Of a DNA stretch of 64,000 nt, positions 51,415 to 59,950 are shown in pieces. The position numbers were made by a program, and so were the translations under genes. A model generated the notes under the pieces. That model made no database searches, was not told the DNA's origin, and worked only from the letters and a program-made list of their open reading frames with translations. The stretch comes from Saccharibacillus deserti (lineage in GTDB: Bacteria; Bacillota; Bacilli; Paenibacillales; Paenibacillaceae): the NCBI RefSeq assembly GCF_013618475.1, contig NZ_JABJVN010000006.1, positions 1-64,000 of the forward strand, given 5' to 3'. The stretch's first letter is position 1. Every line of letters begins with the position of its first letter.

Positions 51415-52647
51415 ATGAGCCTGTTTGACGACGAGTATTACCGCGGCAGCGGCAGCCGCAAAGGCTTCAGCGAACAAAGCCCGCGCCGCCGGGGACGTTC
51501 CGGCGGAAACGGATACGGGCGGGGAACGCGCGGCGCCGCTTCGGCTTTCTTGGGAGCGGTGATCGGTTCGCTGCTGACCGTGCTGCTGCTGGGCGGAATC
51601 TTTGCGGCGTTCGTGCTGCCCCGCATAGGCGGAACTTCGCTCGCGTCGGCTTCCGCTTCGACGGATCCGTATGATCGCATCGTGCAGGCCGCGGCTTCGG
51701 CCCGTCCTGCGGTGGTCAGCATCGTCAACCACCGAACCGCCGGAGAACTGACCCTGGAGAGCGCCGCTCTCGGTTCGGGGGTCGTTTTTGAGAAGCAGGG
51801 GAGCAAAGCCTACATTATTACCAATCATCATGTCGTCGCCGACGCCGAAGAACTGGAAGCGGTGCTGATCGACGGAACCCGGCTCAAGGCGAAAGTGATC
51901 GGTTCGGATATGATCACCGATGTGGCCGTGCTGGAAGTCGACGCCAAAAAAGTCCGGAGCGTCGCGGAGATCGGCAATTCGGATCAGCTCGACCTCGGCG
52001 AGACGGTGATCGCGCTCGGCAATCCGCTGGGTCTCGGCGATACGCTGACCTCGGGTATCGTCAGCTATCCCAAGCGGATTATGCCGGTCTCGCTCAATGA
52101 AGACGGCGTCTACGATTGGGAACAGCAGGTCATTCAGACGGATGCCGCTATCAACGAAGGCAACAGCGGCGGCGCGCTGGTCGATCTCGACGGCCGGCTG
52201 ATCGGCATCAACACGATGAAGATCGCAAGCACCGGCGTCGAAGGCATTGGTTTTGCTATTCCGATCAATCAGGTCATGACAACGGTCGACGAACTGCAGA
52301 GCAGCGGGCGGATCAGCCGGCCTTATCTGGGGGTCTACTCGCTGGATCTGAGCAATCCGTACTCGCCGATGGCCGAAGACCAGGTCGATAAGCTGAAGCT
52401 GCCGAGCAGCGTGGAGAAAGGCGTGGTTGTGCTGGAATCGCTCGGACCCGCCAAAGAAGCGGGGATCAAGCTGAACGATGTCATCGTCGGCTTCGACAAC
52501 CAGTCGATCGATTCCACGCTGATGCTGCGCAAGTATCTGTACGGCTACAAGAAGATCGGCGAGAAAATGACCATCAGCTATTACCGCGACGGCAAAAAGC
52601 AGAAAGCGACCGTGACGCTTGGGGAGCGTCCGGAAGCGGGCCAATAG
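51415..52647 (+). CDS. htrA: Membrane-anchored serine protease HtrA (YycK/DegP family)
   Basis: A 410-residue protease with a Gly/Arg-rich cytoplasmic N terminus, one TM helix (FLGAVIGSLLTVLLLGGIFA), a trypsin-like domain with catalytic triad H139 (NHHVVA), D169 (ITDVAVLEV) and S251 (NEGNSGGAL), and a C-terminal PDZ domain. It degrades misfolded envelope proteins. It closes the wal operon as in B. subtilis. The ATG at 51415 is preferred, since an upstream ATG at 51397 precedes the GGAAGG site. Confidence 0.94.
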   Translation: MSLFDDEYYRGSGSRKGFSEQSPRRRGRSGGNGYGRGTRGAASAFLGAVIGSLLTVLLLGGIFAAFVLPRIGGTSLASASASTDPYDRIVQAAASARPAVVSIVNHRTAGELTLESAALGSGVVFEKQGSKAYIITNHHVVADAEELEAVLIDGTRLKAKVIGSDMITDVAVLEVDAKKVRSVAEIGNSDQLDLGETVIALGNPLGLGDTLTSGIVSYPKRIMPVSLNEDGVYDWEQQVIQTDAAINEGNSGGALVDLDGRLIGINTMKIASTGVEGIGFAIPINQVMTTVDELQSSGRISRPYLGVYSLDLSNPYSPMAEDQVDKLKLPSSVEKGVVVLESLGPAKEAGIKLNDVIVGFDNQSIDSTLMLRKYLYGYKKIGEKMTISYYRDGKKQKATVTLGERPEAGQ

Positions 52648-52703
52648 ACCGCTTCCTGCCTCGCGGTCCATGTATTCAAATCCAATAACCGGGAGTGTCC
52701 TTC

Positions 52704-52871
52704 ATGTACTGTGTATGCAAACAACATATCGAAAATGCGCTTGAACAATTTCTGGACGAATACGAAGAAGCGCCGGATCTGGTGAATCTGCAGGAGACCG
52801 AATTTTCGGACTGGGATCCGCCGCTCAAATGCGCGCACTGCGAGGAGCCGGCCATCGTGCTGGTTGTCTAG
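52704..52871 (+). CDS. CxxH/CxxC small protein (BA_5709 family)
   Basis: A 55-residue protein, MYCVCKQHIENALEQFLDEY, with a second pair in CAHCEEPAIVLVV. The two Cys-rich clusters CVCKQH and CAHC suggest a metal-binding site. This tiny family is regularly found after htrA in Bacillales. Function unknown. Confidence 0.88.
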   Translation: MYCVCKQHIENALEQFLDEYEEAPDLVNLQETEFSDWDPPLKCAHCEEPAIVLVV

Positions 52872-52927
52872 ACGGAATTTGTCCGGAGACAGGCTTGAAA
52901 TCTCATACCATACGACCGACCGACAGG

Positions 52928-52970
52928 CCGTCCGCATGATCCGGCACCGCCGGGTCCGTGGACGGTTTTT
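52928..52970 (+). terminator. Terminator after the CxxH/CxxC gene
   Basis: CCGTCC and GGACGG enclose a GC-rich hairpin and lead into a T-run. Confidence 0.7.
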
Positions 52971-53004
52971 CGGCTTTCGGAACGAAAGGGAGCTTTGACA
53001 ACCG

Positions 53005-54072
53005 ATGATCTTCCTTTTTAGCTACGGATTGACCGCTCTGATCCTGCTGGCCTTTGCGGTCAGCTACATACGCGACAAGCGCCGGATTCGCGTCGGCATG
53101 CTGCTGACTTCGGGGCTGCTCCTGCTGGCCTTCTCGCTGATGATCAGCCTGCTGCAGGCCGCCAACGACAATGACACCATCATGTACGCCGCCGCTTTCG
53201 GCGCGCTGGCCTTCGTGGTTCTGCTGCCGCTGCTCGTGATCGGAACAGGCGCAGGTTTGATCTACAATGCGCGCATTTTATGGAGAAAAGAAGGATTGAA
53301 GCCCAAAAACCTGCTAACGCTGGGCCTGGGCCTGCTGATCTTTGCATTCCTGGGGGTGCTGATCTCTTCGCCGCTGTGGTCGCCCCATGAAGAATTAGCG
53401 CTGCCGATCGCGCTGGCCACGACGATTGCCGGCTATCTGGGCTTCGTGTTTCTGTGCTACCTGGTCTCCTGCGTCCTCTATAATCTGGTACGTCCGCGCG
53501 TGCCGCGCGATTATATCGTCGTGCTCGGCGCGGGACTCAAAGGCGACCAAGTCACGCCGCTGCTCGCCGGACGGCTGAAGCGCGGGATCGCTTTTTACCG
53601 GAAGCAGGAAGACCTGCTGTACGTGCCGCCCGTATTCGTCGTCTCCGGCGGCAAAGGCTCGGACGAGATGATCTCCGAAGCTGCCGCCATGCGCAATTAC
53701 CTGCTGGAACAGAACATTCCCGATTCGCAGATCCGGATGGAAGACCAATCGGTGAATACGCTGGAGAATATGGCTTTTTCCAAAAAAATCATGGACGCCG
53801 AAAGCGGGGAGGGGAAGTATACGTGCGTGTTCGCGACCAACAACTTCCACCTGTTCCGGGCCGGCGTCTATGCGCGCAAAGCGGGGCTGAAGGCGGACGG
53901 AATCGGAGCCAAAACGGCTTTCTATTATCTGCCGAACGCTTTTATCCGCGAGTACGTCGCCATCTTGTCCATGTACCGGAAATGGCATCTTATTCTGCTC
54001 GGTACCGTGGTCGTTCTGTTCGGCTTGATGGCACTCGTCCTTTGGTGGTCAAATCGCTCGCTTGGCGTCTAA
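53005..54072 (+). CDS. YdcF / ElyC / SanA-family (DUF218) membrane protein
   Basis: A 355-residue protein with five or six TM segments in the first 170 residues, then a DUF218 domain: YIVVLGAGLKGDQVTPLLAGRL, VVSGGKGSDE and MEDQSVNTLENMAFSKKIM. A last TM segment lies near the C terminus. The family has been linked to envelope polysaccharide metabolism; the exact role here is unknown. Confidence 0.85.
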   Translation: MIFLFSYGLTALILLAFAVSYIRDKRRIRVGMLLTSGLLLLAFSLMISLLQAANDNDTIMYAAAFGALAFVVLLPLLVIGTGAGLIYNARILWRKEGLKPKNLLTLGLGLLIFAFLGVLISSPLWSPHEELALPIALATTIAGYLGFVFLCYLVSCVLYNLVRPRVPRDYIVVLGAGLKGDQVTPLLAGRLKRGIAFYRKQEDLLYVPPVFVVSGGKGSDEMISEAAAMRNYLLEQNIPDSQIRMEDQSVNTLENMAFSKKIMDAESGEGKYTCVFATNNFHLFRAGVYARKAGLKADGIGAKTAFYYLPNAFIREYVAILSMYRKWHLILLGTVVVLFGLMALVLWWSNRSLGV

Positions 54073-54149
54073 TTTTCGAATAGGTCGATTGTTGGCGCGA
54101 AAAAGAGTACACTAGAGAGAGAAGAAATTCGAGTGGGGTGAGCAAAAGC

Positions 54150-54632
54150 ATGGCAGACGAAGAAGTAGTAGTACTGACTCAAGAAGGATTCGACAAGCTC
54201 CAGGCGGAGCTCGACGACCTCAAATACGTGAAACGCAAAGAGCTGGCCGCGCGCATCAAGCTTGCGATCAGCTACGGCGACCTGAAGGAAAACAGCGAGT
54301 ACCATTCGGCCAAGGATGACCAGGCTTTCATGGAGACGCGTATTATGCAGCTGGAGAAAATGCTGATCAAAGCACGGATCGCGGATGCGAGCAGCGGCAG
54401 TTCCGGCATTATCGTCGTCGGATCGAACGTGGTCCTCAAAGACATCGAGTTCGGCGACACGCTGGAATACCAAGTGGTCGGACCGGCCGAAGCGGACGTG
54501 GCGGATGGCAAGATCTCGTACGAAAGCCCGCTCGGCAGAGCCTTGATGGGCAAAAAAGTCGGCGAGAAGATCAATGTCGACGCGCCGATGGGCACGATTC
54601 ATTACGAGCTGCTGGAAGTTAAAGGTTCGTAA
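54150..54632 (+). CDS. greA: Transcription elongation factor GreA
   Basis: A 160-residue factor that rescues backtracked RNA polymerase. The N-terminal coiled coil carries the acidic tip region GDLKENSEYHSAKDDQ, and the C-terminal FKBP-like domain ends PMGTIHYELLEVKGS. The ATG at 54150 follows GGGGTG by 9 bases; a GTG at 54138 overlaps that site. Confidence 0.95.
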   Translation: MADEEVVVLTQEGFDKLQAELDDLKYVKRKELAARIKLAISYGDLKENSEYHSAKDDQAFMETRIMQLEKMLIKARIADASSGSSGIIVVGSNVVLKDIEFGDTLEYQVVGPAEADVADGKISYESPLGRALMGKKVGEKINVDAPMGTIHYELLEVKGS

Positions 54633-54688
54633 GAAGCGGCGTGCGAGCGTCCGGGGCATTCAGGCTTGAGTAGATAGTGGAATGGAAA

Positions 54689-54730
54689 GAAGACGGCTGA
54701 CCGGCGGATACGCGCGGGTGCCGTCTTTTT
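54689..54730 (+). terminator. Terminator of greA
   Basis: AAGACGGC and GCCGTCTT pair across a GC-rich loop followed by five T. Confidence 0.75.
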
Positions 54731-54850
54731 GTCGTGCGGAGGGACGGGGAGACAGGCGGCGGAAGACTGCCTATTTTCCTTCGTTCGCGCCGTCCGGGCT
54801 GTCGTATAATAGAGGCAGACGCATATTACGAACGGATAACGGGAGGACTT

Positions 54851-55330
54851 ATGTTTATTCAAATCATCGGAGTCGGCAAGCTAAAAGAAAAATACCTCGT
54901 CCAGGGCATCGCGGAATACAGCAAGCGACTGACGCCTTATTTGAAATTGCAGATCGTCGAAGTGCCCGACGAGAAAGCGCCGGACAGCTTAAGCGAAGCG
55001 GAAGTAAAGATCGTGAAGGACAAGGAAGGCGAGCGCATCCTGAGCCATATCAAGCCCGACGCCCACGTGATCGCTCTGGCGCTGGACGGCAAGATGTGGA
55101 GTTCGGAAGACTTGGCCTCCGAGCTCGACCGGCTGGGCACCTACGGCAGCAGCCATGTCGTCTTCGTGATCGGCGGCAGCCACGGCATCAGCGACGACGT
55201 CCTGAAGCGCGCCCAGCAGAAGCTGTGCTTCGGGCGGATGACGCTGCCGCACCAGCTGATGCGGCTGGTGCTGGTGGAGCAGGTGTATCGGGCGGTGAAG
55301 ATTAATCGGGGGGAACCGTATCATAAGTAG
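54851..55330 (+). CDS. rlmH: 23S rRNA (pseudouridine-1915-N3)-methyltransferase RlmH
   Basis: A 159-residue SPOUT methyltransferase. It has [37 protein letters not shown] and the C-terminal [20 protein letters not shown], ending in NRGEPYHK. The last 18 bases of the gene match the attachment site used by SCC elements, and foreign DNA begins directly after the stop codon. The reading frame is intact, as in SCC insertions, which preserve the RlmH C terminus. Confidence 0.97.
   Translation: MFIQIIGVGKLKEKYLVQGIAEYSKRLTPYLKLQIVEVPDEKAPDSLSEAEVKIVKDKEGERILSHIKPDAHVIALALDGKMWSSEDLASELDRLGTYGSSHVVFVIGGSHGISDDVLKRAQQKLCFGRMTLPHQLMRLVLVEQVYRAVKINRGEPYHK
55313..55330 (+). other. SCC-type attachment site at the 3' end of rlmH
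   Basis: GAACCGTATCATAAGTAG matches the published SCC att consensus GARGCDTATCAYAARTRR at 17 of 18 positions (the fourth base is C). The last residues of RlmH are conserved, so part of the match is expected from coding constraint. The other end of the element is not in the window, so the second copy cannot be checked. Confidence 0.7.
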
Positions 55331-55401
55331 GGCGAAGTTTCGTGCTTTACGCAGAGAAGTTATAGAAGGTTTGTGAACATAGAAAATAAGCTTGTTTGGT
55401 G

Positions 55402-55436
55402 TTGACTTTAATATCAACATACTATATCATGTATGT
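55402..55436 (+). promoter_or_regulatory. Repressor gene promoter with overlapping operator palindrome
   Basis: TTGACT (55402-55407), a 17-base spacer and TATCAT (55425-55430) form a sigma-A promoter. ACATAC (55417-55422) and GTATGT (55431-55436) are a perfect inverted repeat enclosing the -10, as expected for autorepression by the helix-turn-helix protein encoded next. Confidence 0.7.
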
Positions 55437-55453
55437 CAAAAGGATGATGAAAA

Positions 55454-55798
55454 TTGAACGAGTTTGGAGAAATGCTCAAAGAACTTCGTAAAGAGCATAA
55501 GATTAGTCAACGCAAACTCGCTGATATGATTGGCATTGATTTTACCTATATCAGCAAGATCGAGAGTGGCTCTATGGCTCCTCCTGCAGAAGATAAAATA
55601 ATAAGGATAGCCGAAATTTTTAATGAAGACTCTGATCGTTTGTTGATAGCAGCCAATAAGATACCTAGCGAGCTTCAAAAAGTCATTACTGAGATTGAAG
55701 AGGTTCCACTGTTTCTTCGAAGTGCACCAAAGCTATCGCAAAACCAGTGGAGTCAGATCCAAAAGATTATTGATGAGTCCAGTGACGATAAGGAGTAG
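55454..55798 (+). CDS. XRE-family transcriptional repressor (ImmR-like)
   Basis: A 114-residue regulator with an N-terminal helix-turn-helix (LRKEHKISQRKLADMIGIDF, YISKIESG) and a short C-terminal tail. Together with the ImmA-like peptidase gene that follows 5 bases later it forms the pair known from ICEBs1, where ImmR keeps the element silent. The TTG start follows AAAGGATGATG. AT-rich codon use differs from the core genes. Confidence 0.85.
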   Translation: MNEFGEMLKELRKEHKISQRKLADMIGIDFTYISKIESGSMAPPAEDKIIRIAEIFNEDSDRLLIAANKIPSELQKVITEIEEVPLFLRSAPKLSQNQWSQIQKIIDESSDDKE

Positions 55799-55803
55799 AT
55801 GCA

Positions 55804-56463
55804 ATGGCTAAGGTTCCTTATATCTCTTCAGAAGCTATGGAAGACATAGCATTAAACATACTCACTGCTTACGAATTTGATTTTGAAGATGTGGTTTTTC
55901 CGAAACCGACTCCGATTGATGAAATCATCGAATTTCATTATGATCTAGATGTCGCCTGGGAGCCAATCGATCATTTTGATCCAGAAGGAAGTGTGATGGC
56001 TGCCATCATCCCTAGCCAAAAACGAATCATTATGAATGAGAGTCAGAAAGATCTTTTTGAAGAGAAGATAGGGACAATGAATTTCACCATGGCTCACGAG
56101 TTGGGTCACTGGGTGCTTCACGTAGATGACAAGGATAACTTGCAAACTGCATTGAGCTTAAAGGAGAAGCAAGAAGTTTTCTACTGCAGAAGTCATTCTA
56201 TGCGCTCTCCAATCGAGCAACAAGCCGATATGTTCGCAGGAGCTATACTTATGCCGAAACCAGTGGTTGAGAAGTTTATTGGTCGTTTTAAAGCAGCGAG
56301 AACCATAGAGATGGGACAACTATACATGTTGGCGAACTGTTTCCAAGTATCAATTAGCGCGCTCTGTGTTAGACTTGACCGTTTGGGGCTACTGTACGTT
56401 CATAAAGGAAAGGTATACAACTCAAGAAGTGAATATGAAGGACAGATAGCTTTTGATTTTTGA
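55804..56463 (+). CDS. ImmA/IrrE-family metallopeptidase
   Basis: A 219-residue protein with the zinc-protease motif HELGH at 98-102 in FTMAHELGHWVLH, then QQADMFAGAILMPKPVVEKF, typical of the ImmA/IrrE (DUF955) family. ImmA of ICEBs1 cleaves the ImmR repressor when the element is induced. The gene order repressor-peptidase suggests the same control here. In-frame and apparently intact. Confidence 0.88.
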   Translation: MAKVPYISSEAMEDIALNILTAYEFDFEDVVFPKPTPIDEIIEFHYDLDVAWEPIDHFDPEGSVMAAIIPSQKRIIMNESQKDLFEEKIGTMNFTMAHELGHWVLHVDDKDNLQTALSLKEKQEVFYCRSHSMRSPIEQQADMFAGAILMPKPVVEKFIGRFKAARTIEMGQLYMLANCFQVSISALCVRLDRLGLLYVHKGKVYNSRSEYEGQIAFDF

Positions 56464-56530
56464 GCTATCTCTCTTTTTAGATATAGTGTAGAGTTGATTA
56501 TCAACGCAACATTGAAAGGAGGTGAGAATC

Positions 56531-56698
56531 TTGGCTAGAAACGGAGCTAAAGGCAACGGAAGAGTTGGTGCTGTGAAAGGTAGAAGTCAGTTTAAAGCAC
56601 CTAATGGCAACTGGGTGAAGAGAGATACTTCGACAGGCAAATTTATGGATCAAAAGACGAGCAGCAGTAAACCATTTAAAGGTGTAACGAAGGAATAA
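56531..56698 (+). CDS. Small basic protein of unknown function
   Basis: A 55-residue protein, MARNGAKGNGRVGAVKGRSQ then FKAPNGNWVKRDTSTGKFMD, ending KPFKGVTKE. The TTG start has AAAGGAGGTGAG upstream, so translation should be strong. It is immediately upstream of the DUF3892 gene. I have the impression of seeing this pairing before but cannot name the family. Role unknown. Confidence 0.7.
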   Translation: MARNGAKGNGRVGAVKGRSQFKAPNGNWVKRDTSTGKFMDQKTSSSKPFKGVTKE

Positions 56699-56719
56699 CG
56701 GAAAGGGAGGTGTTTTATC

Positions 56720-57010
56720 TTGGCAGGCAGACATGAAGTTTTGTGTGTGAACAAAAGAGATCGTTACAATCCGCATGAGAAGATTACGAGTATTGGCGGT
56801 AAAAATCAAGACGGAACAAGGTGGAAAGTTTCTCAGGAAAGTGCTATTGAAGGCATTGAAAGCGGAAAGTGGAGCTTTTTCGTTAGTAGAGGAGGACGTA
56901 CTGTAGACGTAATTGTTGCTCTTAGCCGTTATGGAAATAAGTATTTGAAAACAGAAACCGATGGGGAAAATCCAAATAACCTCCTTAGTCTGGCTGAATG
57001 TCCACTCTAA
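56720..57010 (+). CDS. DUF3892 domain-containing protein
   Basis: A 96-residue protein with ITSIGGKNQDGTRWKVSQES, AIEGIESGKWSFFVSRGGRT and GNKYLKTETDGENPNNLLSL, matching DUF3892. The TTG start follows GGGAGG. It lies 21 bases after the 55-residue gene. Function of the family is unknown. It points toward the recombinase remnant and a shared hairpin lies between them. Confidence 0.8.
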   Translation: MAGRHEVLCVNKRDRYNPHEKITSIGGKNQDGTRWKVSQESAIEGIESGKWSFFVSRGGRTVDVIVALSRYGNKYLKTETDGENPNNLLSLAECPL

Positions 57011-57045
57011 TTACTTTGCTATTCAGAAAGGGAAATCGTTATCGT

Positions 57046-57528
57046 TTATAGTACAAGCAAAATACTTGTAACAAAGCGAACCCCTCCTGCTAAGTTATCA
57101 GCAAGAGGGGTTACGTTTAAAAAATGCTTCTGAGCTTCTTCATTAAGTGCTAATTCGATCCGATCCACTCTTTTTCTCTCATCCAAAGTAATCCGCTTCA
57201 CAATCAAGTGAAGCAACGTCTTCCGCTGCACAAAAGGCGACTGCCTCAGCAACTCCTCAAACCTCTCCATCAAGGAACGTACAAATTCGTAAGGAATCGG
57301 CTCCGACTGATCGTCTCGAACCGCCGCCTCCAGTTTCGACCTTCGCCTCAGCTCTACATCCAGCTCCTCATTCAGTTCTTTAAGCCGTTCACTGAACAGC
57401 GTCCGATCAATCTCATCCATCTCGTATAGCTCCAGGTACTTCCGTTTCTTCTCCTCCAGCTTCTCAATGCGAGACTTTACAGACGAGAGTTCAATTTCTT
57501 GCGCTGAAGGAACTGGACTTTCTCCCAC
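57046..57528 (-). pseudogene. C-terminal remnant of a large serine recombinase
   Basis: A 160-codon frame whose main part (ELSSVKSRIEKLEEKKRKYL to LLHLIVKRITLDERKRVDRI) is the coiled-coil and C-terminal part of a large serine recombinase. It overlaps the 3' end of the upstream N-terminal half in another frame. The zinc-ribbon segment that should join them is missing, so an internal deletion with frameshift has split the gene. The apparent GTG start is an accident of the overlap. Confidence 0.75.
57079..57112. terminator. Bidirectional hairpin between DUF3892 and the recombinase remnant
   Basis: An almost perfect 34-base palindrome: AACCCCTC with GAGGGGTT outer arms and TGCT/AGCA inner arms, readable on both strands. 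T-runs on either side are weak. It lies between converging genes. Confidence 0.6.
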
Positions 57529-58361
57529 AGCTCTTCGGAAATGATCGCCGGGTGCAGCCCTTCCGCGATAATCTCGTTATCACTCTGGCCCCGCCGTCGC
57601 TTTTCGGACCAATTCTCGTAGCGATTATAGCGGATCTTTCCCACGAACATGGGATTGGTCACGATGTTCTTGATGGCCGTCGTAGAGAATGGCTTTTTCC
57701 GCTTTGTCCGGTGGCCTTCCTGGTTCAGCTCGTTGGCGATCGACTTGAGGCCCCGGCCGCCAGCATACATTTCGAAGATACGACGCACAAGGCTTGCCTC
57801 TTCCTCGACAACGACTACTTTTGTATCGCGACCATAAGGATTACCGTGTTCGTCGACTTTCTGGATCTTGTACCCGAGCGGAACCTGCCCGTTGTGCTTG
57901 CCGGTCTTGGCGCGCTGCTTGTGGCCCATCTTTACGTTCTCTACGATCGTATTGCGCTCGAGTTCGCCAACGGCTCCCATCATCTGGAGCGCGAAGCGGC
58001 CCATCGGAGTGCCGGTCTCGAAGTTTTCCGAGAACGAGCGGAACGCCACGTTGTTCTTCTCCAGCAGATCGACAATGTGAAGCAGGTCGATGTTCTTGCG
58101 CGCCAAGCGGTTGAACTTCCAGACGACCACCTCGCTAAAGCGGCGCTCCTTGGCGTCGCTTAGCATTCGCTGAAGTTCGAAGCGGCCGTCCATGCTCTTG
58201 CCGCTGACCCCGCGATCCACGTACTCGTCGAAGATGACCTTGTCGTAGAGCTTGCAGTAGTTTCTGAGCGTGTCGAGTTGGGCGTCGATCGAGTAGCCGT
58301 GCTCGGCCTGCTCCTCTGTGCTGACGCGGGCGTAGATCGCTACGCCGGCTGTGTTTTCCAT
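57477..58361 (-). CDS. Large serine recombinase, truncated (second of the tandem pair)
   Basis: A 294-residue N-terminal part with the resolvase catalytic domain (AIYARVSTEEQ, nucleophile Ser14; VDRGVSGKSMDGR) and the Recombinase DNA-binding domain (SIANELNQEGHRTKRKKPFS). It stops right after SEELWEKVQFLQRKKLNSRL, where the zinc ribbon should begin. The downstream remnant continues the coiled coil in another frame. It overlaps the intact recombinase by 22 bases, like a translationally coupled ccrA-ccrB pair. Probably inactive on its own. Confidence 0.85.
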   Translation of the reverse strand: MENTAGVAIYARVSTEEQAEHGYSIDAQLDTLRNYCKLYDKVIFDEYVDRGVSGKSMDGRFELQRMLSDAKERRFSEVVVWKFNRLARKNIDLLHIVDLLEKNNVAFRSFSENFETGTPMGRFALQMMGAVGELERNTIVENVKMGHKQRAKTGKHNGQVPLGYKIQKVDEHGNPYGRDTKVVVVEEEASLVRRIFEMYAGGRGLKSIANELNQEGHRTKRKKPFSTTAIKNIVTNPMFVGKIRYNRYENWSEKRRRGQSDNEIIAEGLHPAIISEELWEKVQFLQRKKLNSRL

Positions 58362-59950
58362 ACGGACTCACTTCCTTTCTCCGGAATACCTGCGACATTG
58401 AGGTTAGCAATCGCGGCCGTTCCGTATAGGGTGGAATTTTTGATCTGGCGATCACTGGGTACCACAATCTTCTCGATTATGGTTTTCAGCAATTGCTTCT
58501 GCTGCTCGGGCATGGCTTGGCGGAAAAGAGACCGGAACCGACTCAGCGCGGTTTTTACTTCTTCCAGGTTAGGGCCATCTGAGCGGAGGGAGGAGGTTTG
58601 TCGCTCCAGCTCGGCCTTTCGCAATATCAGCGGCTCGGAAGCCTCATCCAGACTGTGCAATTTTTCTTGAAGATCCTCTTTGCTGAGGTAGTCCTCTTCG
58701 AACAGCTCGAAGCAGCGCGTTTTTCGCTGTCGAAGTGTTTTCAGCTCCTTCTCCAACTCGGACAGCTCGCGCAGAAGATCGGAAAGATTTTTCTGGTTGT
58801 TTTTACCGCGAATCGCTGAGCAGAGCTGGCTTGTGATCTCTTCGCCGGAAACCAGCCTTTCGATCTGCAGGACTACCCAGCGTTCTATTTCGTCCGCCGG
58901 AACGTGATTGGCTTTGCAAGCCGCAGCGCCTCGGTTATGGTATCGTCCGCATACATAGTAGTGCCTGACGAGCAGCGCTCCGCTTTGTCGCTGCCGTTTG
59001 CTATGGATGGGGATCATTCCGCTGCCGCAGCTCGGACACTTGAGCAGGCCGGGCAGAAGATACACCCGCTCCGTCTTTTTGACCGACGGCTTGGAGCGCT
59101 TTTTCAGCTGGAGTTGAACTTGATTCCACAGCTTGTCGGAAATGATAGGAGGGTGTTCGCCTGCTACAACGTGCTCTGTAAGCTTCCCCTTAGATTTTCC
59201 CGGCTCCTGAGTTCTGTACTTGATCTGTCCAATGTAGTTCACGTTTCGCAGAATATTGCGTACGCCGTTCACGCTGAACAGCCGACTTTTCTTAGTCCGG
59301 GTTCCGGACTTGTTGAGCTTGTTGGTAATGGCCTTGAAGCCGAGTCCCGCAGCGTACCACTCAAAAACCTGCCTGACGACCGAAGCCTCTGCAGGCACGA
59401 TTTCTGCTCTGGCATTATTTGAGCGGCTACCGACGGCTTCCCAGCGGTAGCCGAGCACGAGGTTGCCGCAGTTCCACTTCCCCTGCTTGCTGCGATGACG
59501 TAGACCCAGGCGCACATTCTCCGCCGTCTGCTCGCGCTCGAACTGGTCAGCCGCCCCGCGCATCTGGAGCAGAAAAGTGCCGATCGGCGTATCCGGCGGC
59601 ATTTCCTCGGTCAGGCTGTGCATCCGAATGCCGAGAGACTGGAACAGTTCGGCCATCTGGAGGAAGTCCTGCAGGTTCCGCGACAAGCGGTTCATCCGCA
59701 AGAAGATGATCTGACCAAACGCTCCCTGCTTGGCGTGGTGAAGGAGATCCTGCAGCGCCGGGCGTCCCGTAATCGACTTGCCGGAGATCCCTTCGTCGGC
59801 GTACAGCTTGTAGACGGGGATGGCGTGGAGCGTGCAGTATCGGAGCAGCTCCTCGCGCTGAGCCTCCAGGCTGAACCCCTTGACCTGTTCCTCGGAAGAT
59901 ACCCGGATGTACAGTGCGGCGGGAGGCTTGGCTTTCATCGCGTTGTCCAT
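58340..59950 (-). CDS. Large serine recombinase, intact (Ccr-like)
   Basis: A 536-residue large serine recombinase. Catalytic domain 1-150 with ALYIRVSSEEQ (nucleophile Ser18) and ADEGISGKSITGRPALQ, Recombinase domain about 165-270, zinc ribbon GLLKCPSCGSGMIPIHSKRQ with a second Cys pair in YVCGRYHNRGAAAC, then coiled coil and C terminus. It should catalyse integration and excision at rlmH. Its ATG follows the stop of a 42-residue gene without a gap. Confidence 0.92.
   Translation of the reverse strand: MDNAMKAKPPAALYIRVSSEEQVKGFSLEAQREELLRYCTLHAIPVYKLYADEGISGKSITGRPALQDLLHHAKQGAFGQIIFLRMNRLSRNLQDFLQMAELFQSLGIRMHSLTEEMPPDTPIGTFLLQMRGAADQFEREQTAENVRLGLRHRSKQGKWNCGNLVLGYRWEAVGSRSNNARAEIVPAEASVVRQVFEWYAAGLGFKAITNKLNKSGTRTKKSRLFSVNGVRNILRNVNYIGQIKYRTQEPGKSKGKLTEHVVAGEHPPIISDKLWNQVQLQLKKRSKPSVKKTERVYLLPGLLKCPSCGSGMIPIHSKRQRQSGALLVRHYYVCGRYHNRGAAACKANHVPADEIERWVVLQIERLVSGEEITSQLCSAIRGKNNQKNLSDLLRELSELEKELKTLRQRKTRCFELFEEDYLSKEDLQEKLHSLDEASEPLILRKAELERQTSSLRSDGPNLEEVKTALSRFRSLFRQAMPEQQKQLLKTIIEKIVVPSDRQIKNSTLYGTAAIANLNVAGIPEKGSESVWKTQPA

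Noticed and set aside
55417-55436. TATATCAT near the repressor promoter as a second att site
   Set aside because: It lacks the rest of the att consensus and fits better as part of the promoter and operator.
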